DNA of 64,000 bases. It comes from Curtobacterium sp. MCSS17_007 (GTDB lineage Bacteria; Actinomycetota; Actinomycetes; Actinomycetales; Microbacteriaceae). The notes below the pieces were generated by a model, which had not been told where the DNA came from, made no database searches, and worked only from the letters and a program-made list of their open reading frames with translations. Made by a program: the position numbers and the translations under genes. The stretch covers positions 682,001-746,000 of the forward strand of contig NZ_CP126257.1 of the NCBI RefSeq assembly GCF_003234175.2. The letters are read 5' to 3'. Shown here one piece after another: positions 52,784-61,871 of the stretch (position 1 is the first letter of the stretch; every line of letters begins with the position of its first letter).

Positions 52784-54214
52784 GTGGGACGAGCAGCACA
52801 CCGGGCACGACGGACGGACGGGGCCCGGGCGGCGATCGCCGTCGTCCCCGCCGCGATCGCGGTGATCGCCGTGGGGCTCGGATCGCTCCTCACGCAGGAC
52901 GGCGCCGTCGCCGCGACCGAGACCTGGACGCCGACGGCCGCCGAGACGTCCGCGCCTCCGGTCGCATCGACCTTCGGCGCGCCGAACGACGTGCACCACG
53001 AGTCCGATGGTTCGCTCCTCGTGGCCGACTTCTCCGCGAACGGGCTGCTGCGGCGGGTGGTCGACGGTACCTGGAGCGTGGTCGCGCCGTTCGGCACGGG
53101 TGCCCGCGACATGTGGAACCCGTCGGCGGTGACGACCACGACCGACGGACGCATCCTGGTCGCTGAGGCCGGGCGCCCCGCGTTCACGGTCCTCGGCGCC
53201 GACGGCACCGTGCTCTCGCGCACCGCTCCGCCGACACGACGTGCGGTGTCGGAACTGGCCGTCGACGGACCGACCGTCTACGCGACGGTGCCGGGCAGCG
53301 GGACGCTCTTCACGACCGAGCTCGGGAGCGGGAGCTGGACCGCTGTGCCCGGCCCGTGGACGGACCCGAGCGGTGTCGCGCTGTCCGCCGACGGTGGGAC
53401 GCTCACGGTGTCCGACGCCGGTACCGACGAGGTGTGGCAGCTCGACCGGGCCTCGGGGACGGTGACGTCGCTCGGCTTCCCGGGTGACGCGCAGACCCGA
53501 CCTCGCGGGGTCGCCGTCGACGACGGGGACGTCTTCGTGGTGGACAACGGGCGCGGAGCGGTCTGGGCCATGATCGGTGGCGCGTGGACCGAGGCGTTCT
53601 CGAGCGCTCCGGACGGCTCGCCACTGGTGAACCCCACGGCGGTGTCGGTCGGCCCCGGGCGCAGTCTCGTCGTCGCGGACTACAACCGTCAGCGCGTGGT
53701 GACGGCGGTGTCGTCGGGACGGGCGGTGGTCGTCCCCAGCCCGGCGCCGACGACCGCCCTGCCGACGGCCGAGCCGACCGCCACGCCGACCGCCACACCG
53801 ACCGCCGAGCCGACCGCCGAGCCGACGAGCGCGCCGACGAGTGAACCGACGGCCGAGCCGACGGCCGAGCCGACGGTCACGCCGACGGCCGAGCCCACGG
53901 CCGAGCCGACGACGGCGGCGCCGACCACGGCCCCGACCTCGGCCCCCGGCCCCGAGGCGACCCCCTCGATGACGGCTGCGGTGCCGGGTGCCGGCACCGA
54001 GCCTCCCGGCCGACCGGCGACCGACGCCCCGGTGACCGGAGGGGACGAGGGGGACGGCTCCGCAGACGGAGCGCACGTCGCTCCGACCGGAGGACAGGAG
54101 GGGGACCTCGCCTGGACCGGTCCCGGCCCGGTCGTGCCCGCGCTCCTCACCGCCACGGCCCTCGTCGTGGGTGGGGTGCTCCTCGGTGGTCACGCACGCC
54201 GTCGCCGGAGCTGA
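52784..54214 (+). CDS. Secreted NHL-like beta-propeller protein with LAXTG anchor
   Basis: The 476-residue protein has a signal segment (about 15-44), a six-bladed NHL/SMP-30-like propeller (about 60-315) with blades such as PNDVHHESDGSLLVADFSAN and DPSGVALSADGGTLTVSD, a Thr/Pro/Glu/Ala-rich wall-spanning linker (about 320-440, repeats of PTAEPT), then LAWTG (442-446), a membrane helix and HARRRRS. LAXTG fits a class E sortase. GAGGGGAACGACC precedes the GTG. The propeller may bind sugar or protein partners outside the cell; the role is unknown. The gene separates pth from mfd, which are normally close. Confidence 0.8.
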   Translation: MGRAAHRARRTDGARAAIAVVPAAIAVIAVGLGSLLTQDGAVAATETWTPTAAETSAPPVASTFGAPNDVHHESDGSLLVADFSANGLLRRVVDGTWSVVAPFGTGARDMWNPSAVTTTTDGRILVAEAGRPAFTVLGADGTVLSRTAPPTRRAVSELAVDGPTVYATVPGSGTLFTTELGSGSWTAVPGPWTDPSGVALSADGGTLTVSDAGTDEVWQLDRASGTVTSLGFPGDAQTRPRGVAVDDGDVFVVDNGRGAVWAMIGGAWTEAFSSAPDGSPLVNPTAVSVGPGRSLVVADYNRQRVVTAVSSGRAVVVPSPAPTTALPTAEPTATPTATPTAEPTAEPTSAPTSEPTAEPTAEPTVTPTAEPTAEPTTAAPTTAPTSAPGPEATPSMTAAVPGAGTEPPGRPATDAPVTGGDEGDGSADGAHVAPTGGQEGDLAWTGPGPVVPALLTATALVVGGVLLGGHARRRRS

Positions 54215-54276
54215 CCCGTGTTCGCCGCCCGCGCACGCCGGGTCGGGTGTCGGACGCCGCCGGTACCATCGTCTGA

Positions 54277-57200
54277 GTGACGATCTCGGGCATCATCCCT
54301 GCGCTCTCGCGCGCCTCCGCGTTCGATCGTGTCCTCCGCGCCGCCGGGCGTGACGCGGACTTCTCCGTCGTCGACGGCCTGCGCGTCCCGCTCCTCGGAG
54401 CGCTGCTCGCCGAGCGGAACGGTCCCCAGTGCCTCTTCGTCGTCACCGCCACCGGGCGCGAGGCCGAGGCGGTCCGCGGTGCCTTCACGTGCACGGTGCC
54501 CGATGCCGAGGTCCTCGAGTTCCCGGCGTGGGAGACCCTGCCGCACGAGCGCCTCAGCCCGAGCGCCCAGACCGTCGGCACGCGCATCGCGACGCTCCGC
54601 AAGCTCGCCGCGTGGCAGGACGCCGACCCGGCCGACCGCCGCACGACCGTCGTGGTGGCCAGTGTCCGCGCAGCGCTGCAGCCGATCGCGGGCAACCTGA
54701 CGTCGCTCGCCCCCGTCGCACTCGTGACGGGCTCGCGCGGCAACGACCTCGCTGCCATCGCATCGCAGCTCGTCGACCTCGCGTACGCCCGGGTCGACCT
54801 CGTCACCCGGCGCGGGGAGTTCGCGGTCCGCGGTGGCATCCTCGACGTCTTCCCGCCCGGAGCCGACCACCCCGTCCGCGTCGACTTCTTCGGCGACGAG
54901 ATCGAGGCGATCAAGGCGTTCTCGGTCGCCGACCAGCGCACCACCGACGACGACCTGGGCTCCGTCGAGCTCACCGCCTCGCGCGAGCTCCTGCTCAGCG
55001 ACGACGTCCGGCAGCGGGCGCGCGAGATGCTCCACGAGTTCCCGAACCTGTCGCAGATGCTGGCGAAGATCGCCGAGGGCATCCCGGTCGAGGGCATGGA
55101 GTCCCTCGCGCCGGCACTCGTGCAGGACCTCGTGCCGATCACGACCTACCTGCCCGAGGCCGCCACGATCGCCGTGCTGTCGCCGGAACGGGTCGCCGGT
55201 CGTGCGCACAGCCTCGCCGAGACGAACACCGAGTTCCTGCAGGCCGCGTGGAGCGCCGCGGTCGCCGGTGCCCAGGCGCCGATCGACCTCGACGCCGGCA
55301 ACTTCCTCACGGTGCAGCAGCTGAAGAACGGCCGCGGCCAGCGCACGTGGTGGACCGTCACGCCGTTCGACTCCGGGCTCGACGAGGGCGACCGCGACCG
55401 GGTCCTGACCGACGCCGAGGCCGCTGCCGAAGCGGGTGAGTACATCCGCGTCCGGGCCGAGTCGATCCCGAGCTTCGCCGGCAGTGCGGACGGTGCCGTC
55501 GCGCACGTGCAGCAGCTGGTGGACGACGGCTGGGCCGTCGTCGTCACCGCGCAGGGCAAGGGGCTCGTCGAGCGCGCCGTGCAGGTGCTCGCCGACGCCG
55601 GCGTCGCCGCCCGCGCCGAGGACCTCACCGCGCCGCCGGAGCCGGGCGTCGCGATCGTCACGACCGCCATGGTCGAGGCCGGGTTCGCCACCCCCGACCC
55701 CCGCATCGCCGTGCTGAGCGAGGCCGAGTTCTACGGCCGCAGCGTCCAGCAGGGCGCCCGGACGGTGAAGAAGCTCGCCGGTCGCCGCAAGAACGTCGTC
55801 GACCCGCTGCAGCTCAAGCCGGGCGACGTCGTCGTGCACAACACGCACGGCATCGGCAAGTTCGTCGAGCTCGTCTCGCGCGAGGTCAGCTCCGGCGGCC
55901 GCAACGCGGTGAAGACGCAGCGCGAGTACCTCGTGCTCGAGTACGCGCCGTCGAAGCGGAACTACCCGGGCGACAAGCTCTTCGTCCCGACCGACCAGCT
56001 CGACCAGCTGTCGCGCTACGTCGGCGGCGAGAACCCGACGCTGTCCAAGATGGGCGGCTCCGACTGGTCGGCCGCGAAGTCGAAGGCGCGGAAGGCCGTC
56101 CGCGACATCGCCGTCGACCTCGTCAAGCTGTACTCCGCGCGCATGGCGTCGAAGGGCCACGCGTTCGGCCCGGACACCCCGTGGCAGCGCGAGCTGGAAG
56201 AGGCCTTCCCGTTCGCCGAGACGGCCGACCAGCTCACCACCATCGACGAGATCAAGCGCGACATGGAGAGCCCGATCCCGATGGACCGGCTCCTGTCCGG
56301 CGACGTCGGCTACGGCAAGACCGAGGTCGCGATCCGTGCGGCGTTCAAGGCCGTGCAGGACGGCAAGCAGGTCGCCGTGCTCGTCCCGACGACGCTGCTC
56401 GTCCGCCAGCACATGGAGACGTTCCAGGAGCGCTTCGCGGGCTTCCCGGTGCACCTGCGCGCCCTCAGCCGGTTCCAGACCGAGAAGGAGTCGAAGGAGA
56501 CCATCGCCGGGCTCGCCGACGGCACGGTCGACATCGTCATCGGCACGCACCGCATCCTGTCGCAGAGCATCCAGTTCAAGGACGTCGGGCTCGTCATCAT
56601 CGACGAGGAGCAGCGGTTCGGCGTCGAGCACAAGGACCAGCTGAAGAAGCTGAAGACCAACGTCGACGTCCTGGCGATGTCCGCCACGCCGATCCCGCGG
56701 TCGCTCGAGATGGCCGTGACCGGCATCCGCGAGATGTCGACGCTCGCGACCCCGCCGGAGGACCGCCACCCGATCCTGACGTTCGTCGGACCGCAGTCCG
56801 ACCTGCAGGTCGCCGCGGCGATCCGCCGCGAGCTGCTGCGCGAGGGCCAGGTGTTCTACGTGCACAACCGCGTGAAGGACATCCAGTCGGTGGCGTCGCA
56901 CCTGGCCGAGATCGTGCCCGAGGCGCGGATCCAGGTCGCCCACGGGCAGATGTCCGAGGGCACCCTCGAACAGGTCATGGTCGACTTCTGGGAGCGCAAG
57001 TTCGACGTCCTCGTGTCGACCACCATCGTCGAGACCGGTCTCGACATCGCGAACGCCAACACGCTCATCATCGACAAGGCCGACAAGTACGGCCTGTCGC
57101 AGCTCCACCAGCTGCGCGGCCGCGTGGGTCGCGGTCGTGAGCGCGGGTACGCGTACTTCCTCTACGACGCCGACAAGCCGTTGTCCGAGACCGCGCAGGA

Positions 57201-57888
57201 CCGCCTCGAGACCATCGCCGCGAACAACGAGCTCGGCGCGGGCATGCAGGTCGCGATGAAGGACCTCGAGATCCGCGGCGCGGGCAACCTGCTCGGTGGT
57301 GAGCAGTCCGGGCACATCGCCGGCGTCGGCTTCGACCTGTACCTGCGGATGATCGGCGAGGCGGTGTCGCAGTTCCGCGGCGACGTGGCCGAGGGACAGA
57401 CCGAGCTCCGGCTCGAGATCCCCGTCGACGCACACATCCCGGAGGACTACGTCGAGTCCGAGCGCCTGCGCCTCGAGGCGTACCAGAAGCTCTCGGCGGC
57501 GTCGGCCCCCGCGGCCCAGCCCGAGGCGATCGACATGGTGCTCGACGAGCTCACCGACCGCTACGGCCAGCCCCCGCAGGCGGTGCTCACGCTGGTCGAG
57601 GTCTCGCGGCTCCGCCGGATGGCGCAGCAGGTCGGCCTGTCCGACGTGGTCGTCATGGGGTCGAACCTGCGCGTCGCGGGCAAGGAGCTCGCCGACTCGG
57701 CCCAGGTCCGGCTCAAGCGGATGTACCCGGGTGCGCGCTGGTTCCCGCAGCAGGACGCCGCGAGCATCCCGCTGCCGAAGCCGCACGGCGAGACGCTGCC
57801 CGACGACGGACTCATCCAGTGGGTCGAGAGCATCCTGACGGCCGTCTACGGCGCAACCAAGGCTCCTGCGGAGACGCCCGCGTCCTGA
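54277..57888 (+). CDS. mfd: Transcription-repair coupling factor
   Basis: Mfd removes RNA polymerase stalled at DNA damage and recruits UvrA. The 1203-residue protein has the UvrB-like N-terminal module, the RNA-polymerase-interacting domain (phrase VVVHNTHGIGKFVEL), the RecG-like translocase with Walker A GDVGYGKT (675-682) and DEEQ (776-779), QLRGRVGRGRERGYAYF, and the C-terminal TRCF domain. GTG 54277 follows TACCAT (54264-54269) by 7 nt, so the mRNA is probably leaderless. A very strong palindrome (57908-57943) follows the stop. All expected motifs are intact. Confidence 0.97.
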   Translation: MTISGIIPALSRASAFDRVLRAAGRDADFSVVDGLRVPLLGALLAERNGPQCLFVVTATGREAEAVRGAFTCTVPDAEVLEFPAWETLPHERLSPSAQTVGTRIATLRKLAAWQDADPADRRTTVVVASVRAALQPIAGNLTSLAPVALVTGSRGNDLAAIASQLVDLAYARVDLVTRRGEFAVRGGILDVFPPGADHPVRVDFFGDEIEAIKAFSVADQRTTDDDLGSVELTASRELLLSDDVRQRAREMLHEFPNLSQMLAKIAEGIPVEGMESLAPALVQDLVPITTYLPEAATIAVLSPERVAGRAHSLAETNTEFLQAAWSAAVAGAQAPIDLDAGNFLTVQQLKNGRGQRTWWTVTPFDSGLDEGDRDRVLTDAEAAAEAGEYIRVRAESIPSFAGSADGAVAHVQQLVDDGWAVVVTAQGKGLVERAVQVLADAGVAARAEDLTAPPEPGVAIVTTAMVEAGFATPDPRIAVLSEAEFYGRSVQQGARTVKKLAGRRKNVVDPLQLKPGDVVVHNTHGIGKFVELVSREVSSGGRNAVKTQREYLVLEYAPSKRNYPGDKLFVPTDQLDQLSRYVGGENPTLSKMGGSDWSAAKSKARKAVRDIAVDLVKLYSARMASKGHAFGPDTPWQRELEEAFPFAETADQLTTIDEIKRDMESPIPMDRLLSGDVGYGKTEVAIRAAFKAVQDGKQVAVLVPTTLLVRQHMETFQERFAGFPVHLRALSRFQTEKESKETIAGLADGTVDIVIGTHRILSQSIQFKDVGLVIIDEEQRFGVEHKDQLKKLKTNVDVLAMSATPIPRSLEMAVTGIREMSTLATPPEDRHPILTFVGPQSDLQVAAAIRRELLREGQVFYVHNRVKDIQSVASHLAEIVPEARIQVAHGQMSEGTLEQVMVDFWERKFDVLVSTTIVETGLDIANANTLIIDKADKYGLSQLHQLRGRVGRGRERGYAYFLYDADKPLSETAQDRLETIAANNELGAGMQVAMKDLEIRGAGNLLGGEQSGHIAGVGFDLYLRMIGEAVSQFRGDVAEGQTELRLEIPVDAHIPEDYVESERLRLEAYQKLSAASAPAAQPEAIDMVLDELTDRYGQPPQAVLTLVEVSRLRRMAQQVGLSDVVVMGSNLRVAGKELADSAQVRLKRMYPGARWFPQQDAASIPLPKPHGETLPDDGLIQWVESILTAVYGATKAPAETPAS

Positions 57889-57907
57889 CGCGGCCCCCTC
57901 TGTCGGC

Positions 57908-57943
57908 CTGGAGGCGCGGTGCCAGCTGGCACCGCGCCTCCAG
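57908..57943. terminator. Perfect 36-nt palindrome between mfd and nhaA
   Basis: The half CTGGAGGCGCGGTGCCAG (57908-57925) is exactly self-complementary with the other half. It lies 20 nt after mfd and 20 nt before the end of the convergent nhaA, so it can terminate both. Its GGAGGCGCGG core resembles repeat family A. Confidence 0.8.
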
Positions 57944-57963
57944 TCGGTCGTGGCTCGGGACCG

Positions 57964-59142
57964 CTACTCGGTCGCCTCGGCTTCAGAGAGCTCGCGTCGC
58001 GCACGGTAGCGACGCGCGCGCAGGCTGACGACGACCGCCGAGGCGAGGATCGCGATCCCGGAGCCGACGAGCACGGCGAGGACGCCCTCGTCGAGGATCT
58101 CCTCGTTCCGGGCGAACGCCAGCTCGTTCATGAGCAGCGAGACCGTGAAGCCGATCCCGCCGAGCACACCGACGGTCACGATCGACCAGAACGACAGCGT
58201 CGATCGACCAGGGGCCCGGAAGATGCGCGTCGCGACGGCACCGAACAGCGTGATGCCGATCACCTTGCCCACCGGCAGCGCGAGCACGACGGCCCAGAAC
58301 GTGGGGGAGAGCTCGCCGATGCCGACCGCCGGGATCACGACAGCAGCCGAGGCGAACGCGAAGACCGGCAGGACCACGGCGTTCGACCACGGCTCGACGT
58401 GCTCGTGCAGCGTGTGTCCCGGACGGCGCGGCAGCACGAGACCGAGCGCGACGCCGGCGATCGTCGCGTGCACGCCCGAGTGGTACACGAGCCACCAGGT
58501 GACGAGGCCGATCAGCACCATCGCCGCGATGATCCACACCTGACCCGCCCGGCCCGGGCGGAGCAGCCGTCCGAGCGCGGCGAAGACGGCGAGCGCGACG
58601 ACCGCGCCACCGAGCGCGAGGAAGTCGGTGCCGTGCGCGAAGACGACGGCGATGATGACGATCGCGATGAGGTCGTCGAGCACCGCGAGCGCGAGGAGGA
58701 ACACGCGGATCGTCGACGGTAGCCCCCTGCCGAACATCGCCAGGACCCCGAGTGCGAACGCGATGTCCGTCGCCGTCGGGATGGGCCACCCGTGCATGTA
58801 CTGGGTGCCCGAGGTGACGGCGAGGTAGATGCCGGCGGGGACGACCACACCACCGACGGCCGCGATCGCCGGGATGACCGCCGTCCTCGGGTTCGAGAGC
58901 TCCCCGTCGAGGAGCTCCTGCTTCAGCTCGATCGCGACGAGCAGGAAGAAGACCGCGAGCAGCCCGTCGCTGATCCAGTGCGACACCGACAGGTCGAGGC
59001 CGACCGCTCCCCACGGCGAGTGCGCGGCGAGGGCGCGTTCGAGGCCGGGGCCGAGCGGCGAGTTCGCCACGACCAGGCCGAGCACGGCAGCGGTCAGGAG
59101 CGCGATCGCGCTGAAGCGGGGGGAGCGGACGAGTGCCGACAT
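57964..59142 (-). CDS. nhaA: Na+/H+ antiporter NhaA
   Basis: NhaA exchanges internal Na+ for external H+ in the cell membrane, controlling pH and salt. The 392-residue protein has about 11-12 helices and the ion-binding Asp-Asp pair in LALAVLDDLIAIVIIAVV; other landmarks are VAIELKQELLDGELSNPR, ATDIAFALGVLAMFG and the C-terminal GGIGFTVSLLMNELAF. The ATG at 59142 was chosen because GGAGATCC directly precedes it and the longer frame upstream adds unrelated residues. It is divergent from mazG (103-bp gap) and convergent with mfd. Confidence 0.94.
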   Translation of the reverse strand: MSALVRSPRFSAIALLTAAVLGLVVANSPLGPGLERALAAHSPWGAVGLDLSVSHWISDGLLAVFFLLVAIELKQELLDGELSNPRTAVIPAIAAVGGVVVPAGIYLAVTSGTQYMHGWPIPTATDIAFALGVLAMFGRGLPSTIRVFLLALAVLDDLIAIVIIAVVFAHGTDFLALGGAVVALAVFAALGRLLRPGRAGQVWIIAAMVLIGLVTWWLVYHSGVHATIAGVALGLVLPRRPGHTLHEHVEPWSNAVVLPVFAFASAAVVIPAVGIGELSPTFWAVVLALPVGKVIGITLFGAVATRIFRAPGRSTLSFWSIVTVGVLGGIGFTVSLLMNELAFARNEEILDEGVLAVLVGSGIAILASAVVVSLRARRYRARRELSEAEATE

Positions 59143-59245
59143 GGATCTCCAGGGGTGCGCGGGCAGGGGAGCGGAACCGTCGACCAGACTTCCCGACACA
59201 CCAACGGCCATCGTACCGGAGGGCCCTCCGTGCGAGCATGGCGCG

Positions 59246-59944
59246 ATGACCGCCGTCACGGACCTCGTCGAAGTCGTCGACCGCCTGCTCGCTCCTGAGG
59301 GCGGGTGCGTGTGGAACCGCGCGCAGACCCACGCTTCACTGGCCCGCTACGCGGTGGAGGAGTCGTACGAGCTGGTGGACGCGATCGACTCCGGCGACGA
59401 CGACGACCTGCGCGAGGAGCTCGGTGACGTGCTCTACCAGGTGGTGCTCCACGCCGGGATCGCAGACGCGGCCGGCCGGTTCGACCTGGAGGACGTCGCC
59501 GCCGCGGTCCGGGACAAGATGGTCCGCCGGCACCCGCACGTGTTCGGTGCCGAACGCGCGGACACGGAGGACGAGGTCGTCCGGGTGTGGCGGGCGGCGA
59601 AGGCGGCGGAGAAGGCCGCACGGACGAGTGTGGTCGACGGGGTCCCGCGGGCGATGCCGCCGCTGGAGCGCGCCGTGAAGCTGCTCGAACGCCTGGAGGA
59701 GCGTGGGGACGCCGCCACGGTCGTCGCCGCCGTCGTGCGTGCACCGGAGCAGGCGGTCGTGGACGCGGACGTGTCGGCGGATGTTGGCGCGAGCGGGGCG
59801 GCGGGCGCGGACGCGGTGGACGAGCGGTGGGGCGCCGGCATGCTCGCCGAGGTCGCCGCGGCGCGGGAAGCGGGCGTCGACGTGGTGGCGAGCCTGCGGG
59901 CTGCGGTGACCCGGCTGGAAGCCGAGGCGCGCGTCGGGGAGTGA
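59246..59944 (+). CDS. mazG: MazG-family nucleoside triphosphate pyrophosphohydrolase
   Basis: MazG hydrolyses nucleoside triphosphates to monophosphates, removing damaged nucleotides or lowering ppGpp. The 232-residue protein has one clear MazG domain: the metal-binding pattern is Glu38, Glu39, Glu42 (VEESYELVDA) and Glu57, Glu58, Asp61 (REELGDVLYQ). The usual GGCPWDREQTH signature reads GGCVWNRAQTH (19-29), losing the Pro and Asp. The C-terminal part is Ala/Val-rich without a full second domain. GAGCAT ends 6 nt before the ATG. In many actinobacteria mazG is followed directly by eno; here two uncharacterised genes and hisS intervene. Confidence 0.88.
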   Translation: MTAVTDLVEVVDRLLAPEGGCVWNRAQTHASLARYAVEESYELVDAIDSGDDDDLREELGDVLYQVVLHAGIADAAGRFDLEDVAAAVRDKMVRRHPHVFGAERADTEDEVVRVWRAAKAAEKAARTSVVDGVPRAMPPLERAVKLLERLEERGDAATVVAAVVRAPEQAVVDADVSADVGASGAAGADAVDERWGAGMLAEVAAAREAGVDVVASLRAAVTRLEAEARVGE

Positions 59945-60377
59945 GCCGGGCCTCCCGGCCGGTGCCCGCGAACCAGGGCATGCGGCGTGAGCACGGGGAG
60001 ACCCCTCAGCAGGCCCGGAGACACCCGTGCCGTCCATCACGACCGACCGACGCCGCACCAGCGCTCCCGCCGCGTCCGGCGTCAGCGCCGATCCTGTCAG
60101 CGCCGAGGCGAGCGTCGGAGACCCGACCTCGACGGTCTCAGTCGAGGACCTCGACCAGATCGACATCGCCCGGCAGCTCGGCACGAGTTCACCCACGGCC
60201 GCCTCTCGGGCCCCGTCGGATCTATCGTCGTCCACCGACATGAGGCGTCGAAGGCCTTGCACCAACAACCACTGTCACCTCGTTCAGGGTCCGCCCAGAG
60301 GCTTCGTGCCGCTGTTAGCGTCCGGAGAGCAGTCACACTCGCGACAGGGGGTCGCGGGGCTGCATCAAGGGGTGAAC
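59945..60377 (+). other. Intergenic region with a coding-like 5' fragment
   Basis: This 433-bp stretch has no convincing complete gene. From GTG 60027, preceded by CGGAGACACCC, about 53 codons with strong third-position G/C read as MPSITTDRRRTSAPAASG ... SVEDLDQIDIARQLG; after about 60186 the bias in that frame breaks and appears in another frame (HEFTHGRLSGPVGSIVVH). This looks like the decayed start of a gene with a frameshift, or a chance pattern. A possible -10 TAGCGT (60316-60321) lies upstream of the secreted-protein gene. The first 60 bp hold a short GGGCCTCCCG palindrome. Confidence 0.35.
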
Positions 60378-60968
60378 ATGAAGAAGTCGATCTCCGCGCT
60401 CGTCGGGACCGCGTTCGCAGCAGCGATGATCTTCGCAGGCGCACAGACCGCCTCCGCAACGGACGCAGTCCCGGCGCCCTCGGCGGCCGGCGGGATCGTC
60501 TCCGTCTGCGCTGACGAGTCCGTCAACCTCAACGCCATCGACGGCAGCGTGCTGTCCACAGACGAGCAGCAGCAGCTCATCGACCACGCAGCCTTCCGCT
60601 GCGTCCACGGTGATCTCTCGCACGGCGCCATGCAGACGGGCACGACCTCCACGCTGCAGCAGAGCAAGGCGGCCACGCTCGCCAGCTCATCGCCGACAGT
60701 CACCGCACACCTGACCCTGACCGTCGGCCTCGCCCGCTGGCTCGCGACGGCGCAGCACGCCTCGAGCGTTCACAAGAAGCTGACCTGCGAGTACCGCGTC
60801 GACTACGGCGCCTGGACGTCATGCGGGGAAGCAGCTGGCACCCAGACCTACCTCTCCACGCGCACCAACACGATCTGCCCGCCCAGGGGCGAGCACTGGG
60901 AGGTTGAGGCGTTCCTCCGAGAGGGGCGCGTGGACTACTTCGACACCGCGAGTGGCATCTCCAAGTAG
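60378..60968 (+). CDS. Secreted Cys-containing protein of unknown function
   Basis: I do not recognise this family. The 196-residue product has a textbook signal peptide (KKS n-region, hydrophobic core, cut after ASA near residue 27). The mature part carries five cysteines (VCADES, FRCVHG, LTCEYR, TSCGE, TICPP), enough for two disulfides, and a beta-rich C-terminal half (AHLTLTVGLARWLATAQ, YRVDYGAWTSC, HWEVEAFLREGRVDYF). AAGGGGTG precedes the ATG. It is followed 9 nt later by a 112-residue protein. G+C and codon bias are lower than in neighbours, suggesting recent gain. A secreted effector or bacteriocin-like role cannot be ruled out. Confidence 0.68.
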   Translation: MKKSISALVGTAFAAAMIFAGAQTASATDAVPAPSAAGGIVSVCADESVNLNAIDGSVLSTDEQQQLIDHAAFRCVHGDLSHGAMQTGTTSTLQQSKAATLASSSPTVTAHLTLTVGLARWLATAQHASSVHKKLTCEYRVDYGAWTSCGEAAGTQTYLSTRTNTICPPRGEHWEVEAFLREGRVDYFDTASGISK

Positions 60969-60977
60969 GAGGACAGC

Positions 60978-61316
60978 ATGTTCCGTGGTCGTGCAACCCA
61001 GGAGGATCCCGTTGGAGTTCCACTTCGGGTGCAGTCGGTGGAGACCGGCGACGGATGGCTCGCTGTCCGTGTCCGCTCGGACGTCACCGAGGCGGTCGGC
61101 CGCCACGAAGTCCTGACGCCGGTCCTCGGATCCGAGCAGTTCACGCTCACCGACGAGCAGGGCCACACGCTCAGCTCGGGTCTCGTCCAGTCGTCGAGCG
61201 GACCACTGCTCGGGGTGATCGACATAACGTTCGACGAGGTCGGTGACTTCAAGCTCGACGGGACCCTCCGGCTGCAGAGCGCCAGCGCCGATGTGCGGTT
61301 CACGATCACGGAGTGA
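60978..61316 (+). CDS. Hypothetical protein paired with the secreted protein
   Basis: The 112-residue cytoplasmic protein is unknown to me. It lacks a signal peptide or membrane helix and alternates short beta-strand segments (GVPLRVQSVETGDGWLAVRV, QFTLTDEQGHTLSS, GVIDITFDEVGDFKLDGT, VRFTITE), consistent with a small beta-sandwich. AGGAGGACAGC directly precedes the ATG, and only 9 nt separate it from the secreted-protein gene, so they form an operon. The pairing of a secreted Cys-rich protein and a small cytosolic partner resembles product/immunity or enzyme/inhibitor pairs, but no family evidence supports that. Confidence 0.66.
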   Translation: MFRGRATQEDPVGVPLRVQSVETGDGWLAVRVRSDVTEAVGRHEVLTPVLGSEQFTLTDEQGHTLSSGLVQSSSGPLLGVIDITFDEVGDFKLDGTLRLQSASADVRFTITE

Positions 61317-61871
61317 GGTGGGGCGCGGCCCGCTCGGTCGGGCCGCGCCTCACTCCGGCCCGAACCCTGCACCGCCTCTCCACGTCCACTCACACCGACA
61401 TGAGCGGCCTGCACGGGGACGGACCTGTGATGGCTGATCGAGAAAGGGTGTTCGAGGAGATCGCCCGGAACCTCCTCGACGAGTTTCGGTCTTTGGCGGA
61501 GCGGGTTTGCCCGAGACGTCGGCGAATCGAACATCAGTGCCGTCGACTCGGACGTGACCTGCGACTGACGGGCCGCGAAGACGGTTGGCTGCTCGAATGG
61601 CTGCGCTTTCGAGGGACACTGCGCCGGGCCAGAGAGGCGGGCACCCTCCCAACCCGAAAAAGGAGGGTGCCCGCGAGCGGGCCACGACGTGCCGGGGAGG
61701 TCACGTCGACAGGGACGCCCGCTCGAACCGCGGGGCACCGTTGCAGCACACCGGCCCCGCGAACGATCCGGTGGCCGGATCAGGGGACCACCGAACCGAG
61801 GTTCTGCATGCAGAGTATCAGTGTGACGGCCGGCGTGCAAGGAGCGGATGCCGTTCTGGCAGGATTGAGGC
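61317..61871 (+). other. Gap before hisS with an atypical open frame
   Basis: This 555-bp stretch holds no secure gene. An open frame from ATG 61430 reads MADRERVFEEIARNLLDEF and then an Arg-rich helical stretch (ERVCPRRRRIEHQCRRLG, GWLLEWLRFRGTLRRAR) up to the hairpin at 61637; beyond it the frame continues as low-complexity residues into hisS. Codon use is less G/C-biased than neighbours. A short foreign or decaying gene is possible. CTGCATGCAG at 61805-61814 is a 10-bp palindrome. CAGGAT (61860-61865) lies 6 nt before the hisS ATG and is its likely -10 box. Confidence 0.35.
61637..61674. terminator. Hairpin with A-rich loop
   Basis: GCGGGCACCCTCC (61637-61649) pairs perfectly with GGAGGGTGCCCGC (61662-61674) across the loop CAACCCGAAAAA. 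It lies 320 nt after the unknown gene pair and may terminate a transcript that includes the uncertain frame at 61430. Confidence 0.65.

Noticed and set aside
53755-53935. A repeat array in the propeller protein gene
   Set aside because: The repeats encode the Thr/Pro/Glu-rich wall-spanning linker common in sortase substrates; no array of spaced direct repeats exists.
54190-57786. A 1198-codon open frame antisense to mfd
   Set aside because: High GC content removes stops on the opposite strand; the translation is Arg/Val/Leu/Asp-rich low-complexity sequence without a domain, and mfd is intact on the other strand.
60378-60968. Secreted protein as a lactococcin-972-type bacteriocin
   Set aside because: The length (196 residues) and Cys pattern do not match what I know of that family, and no ABC immunity transporter follows.
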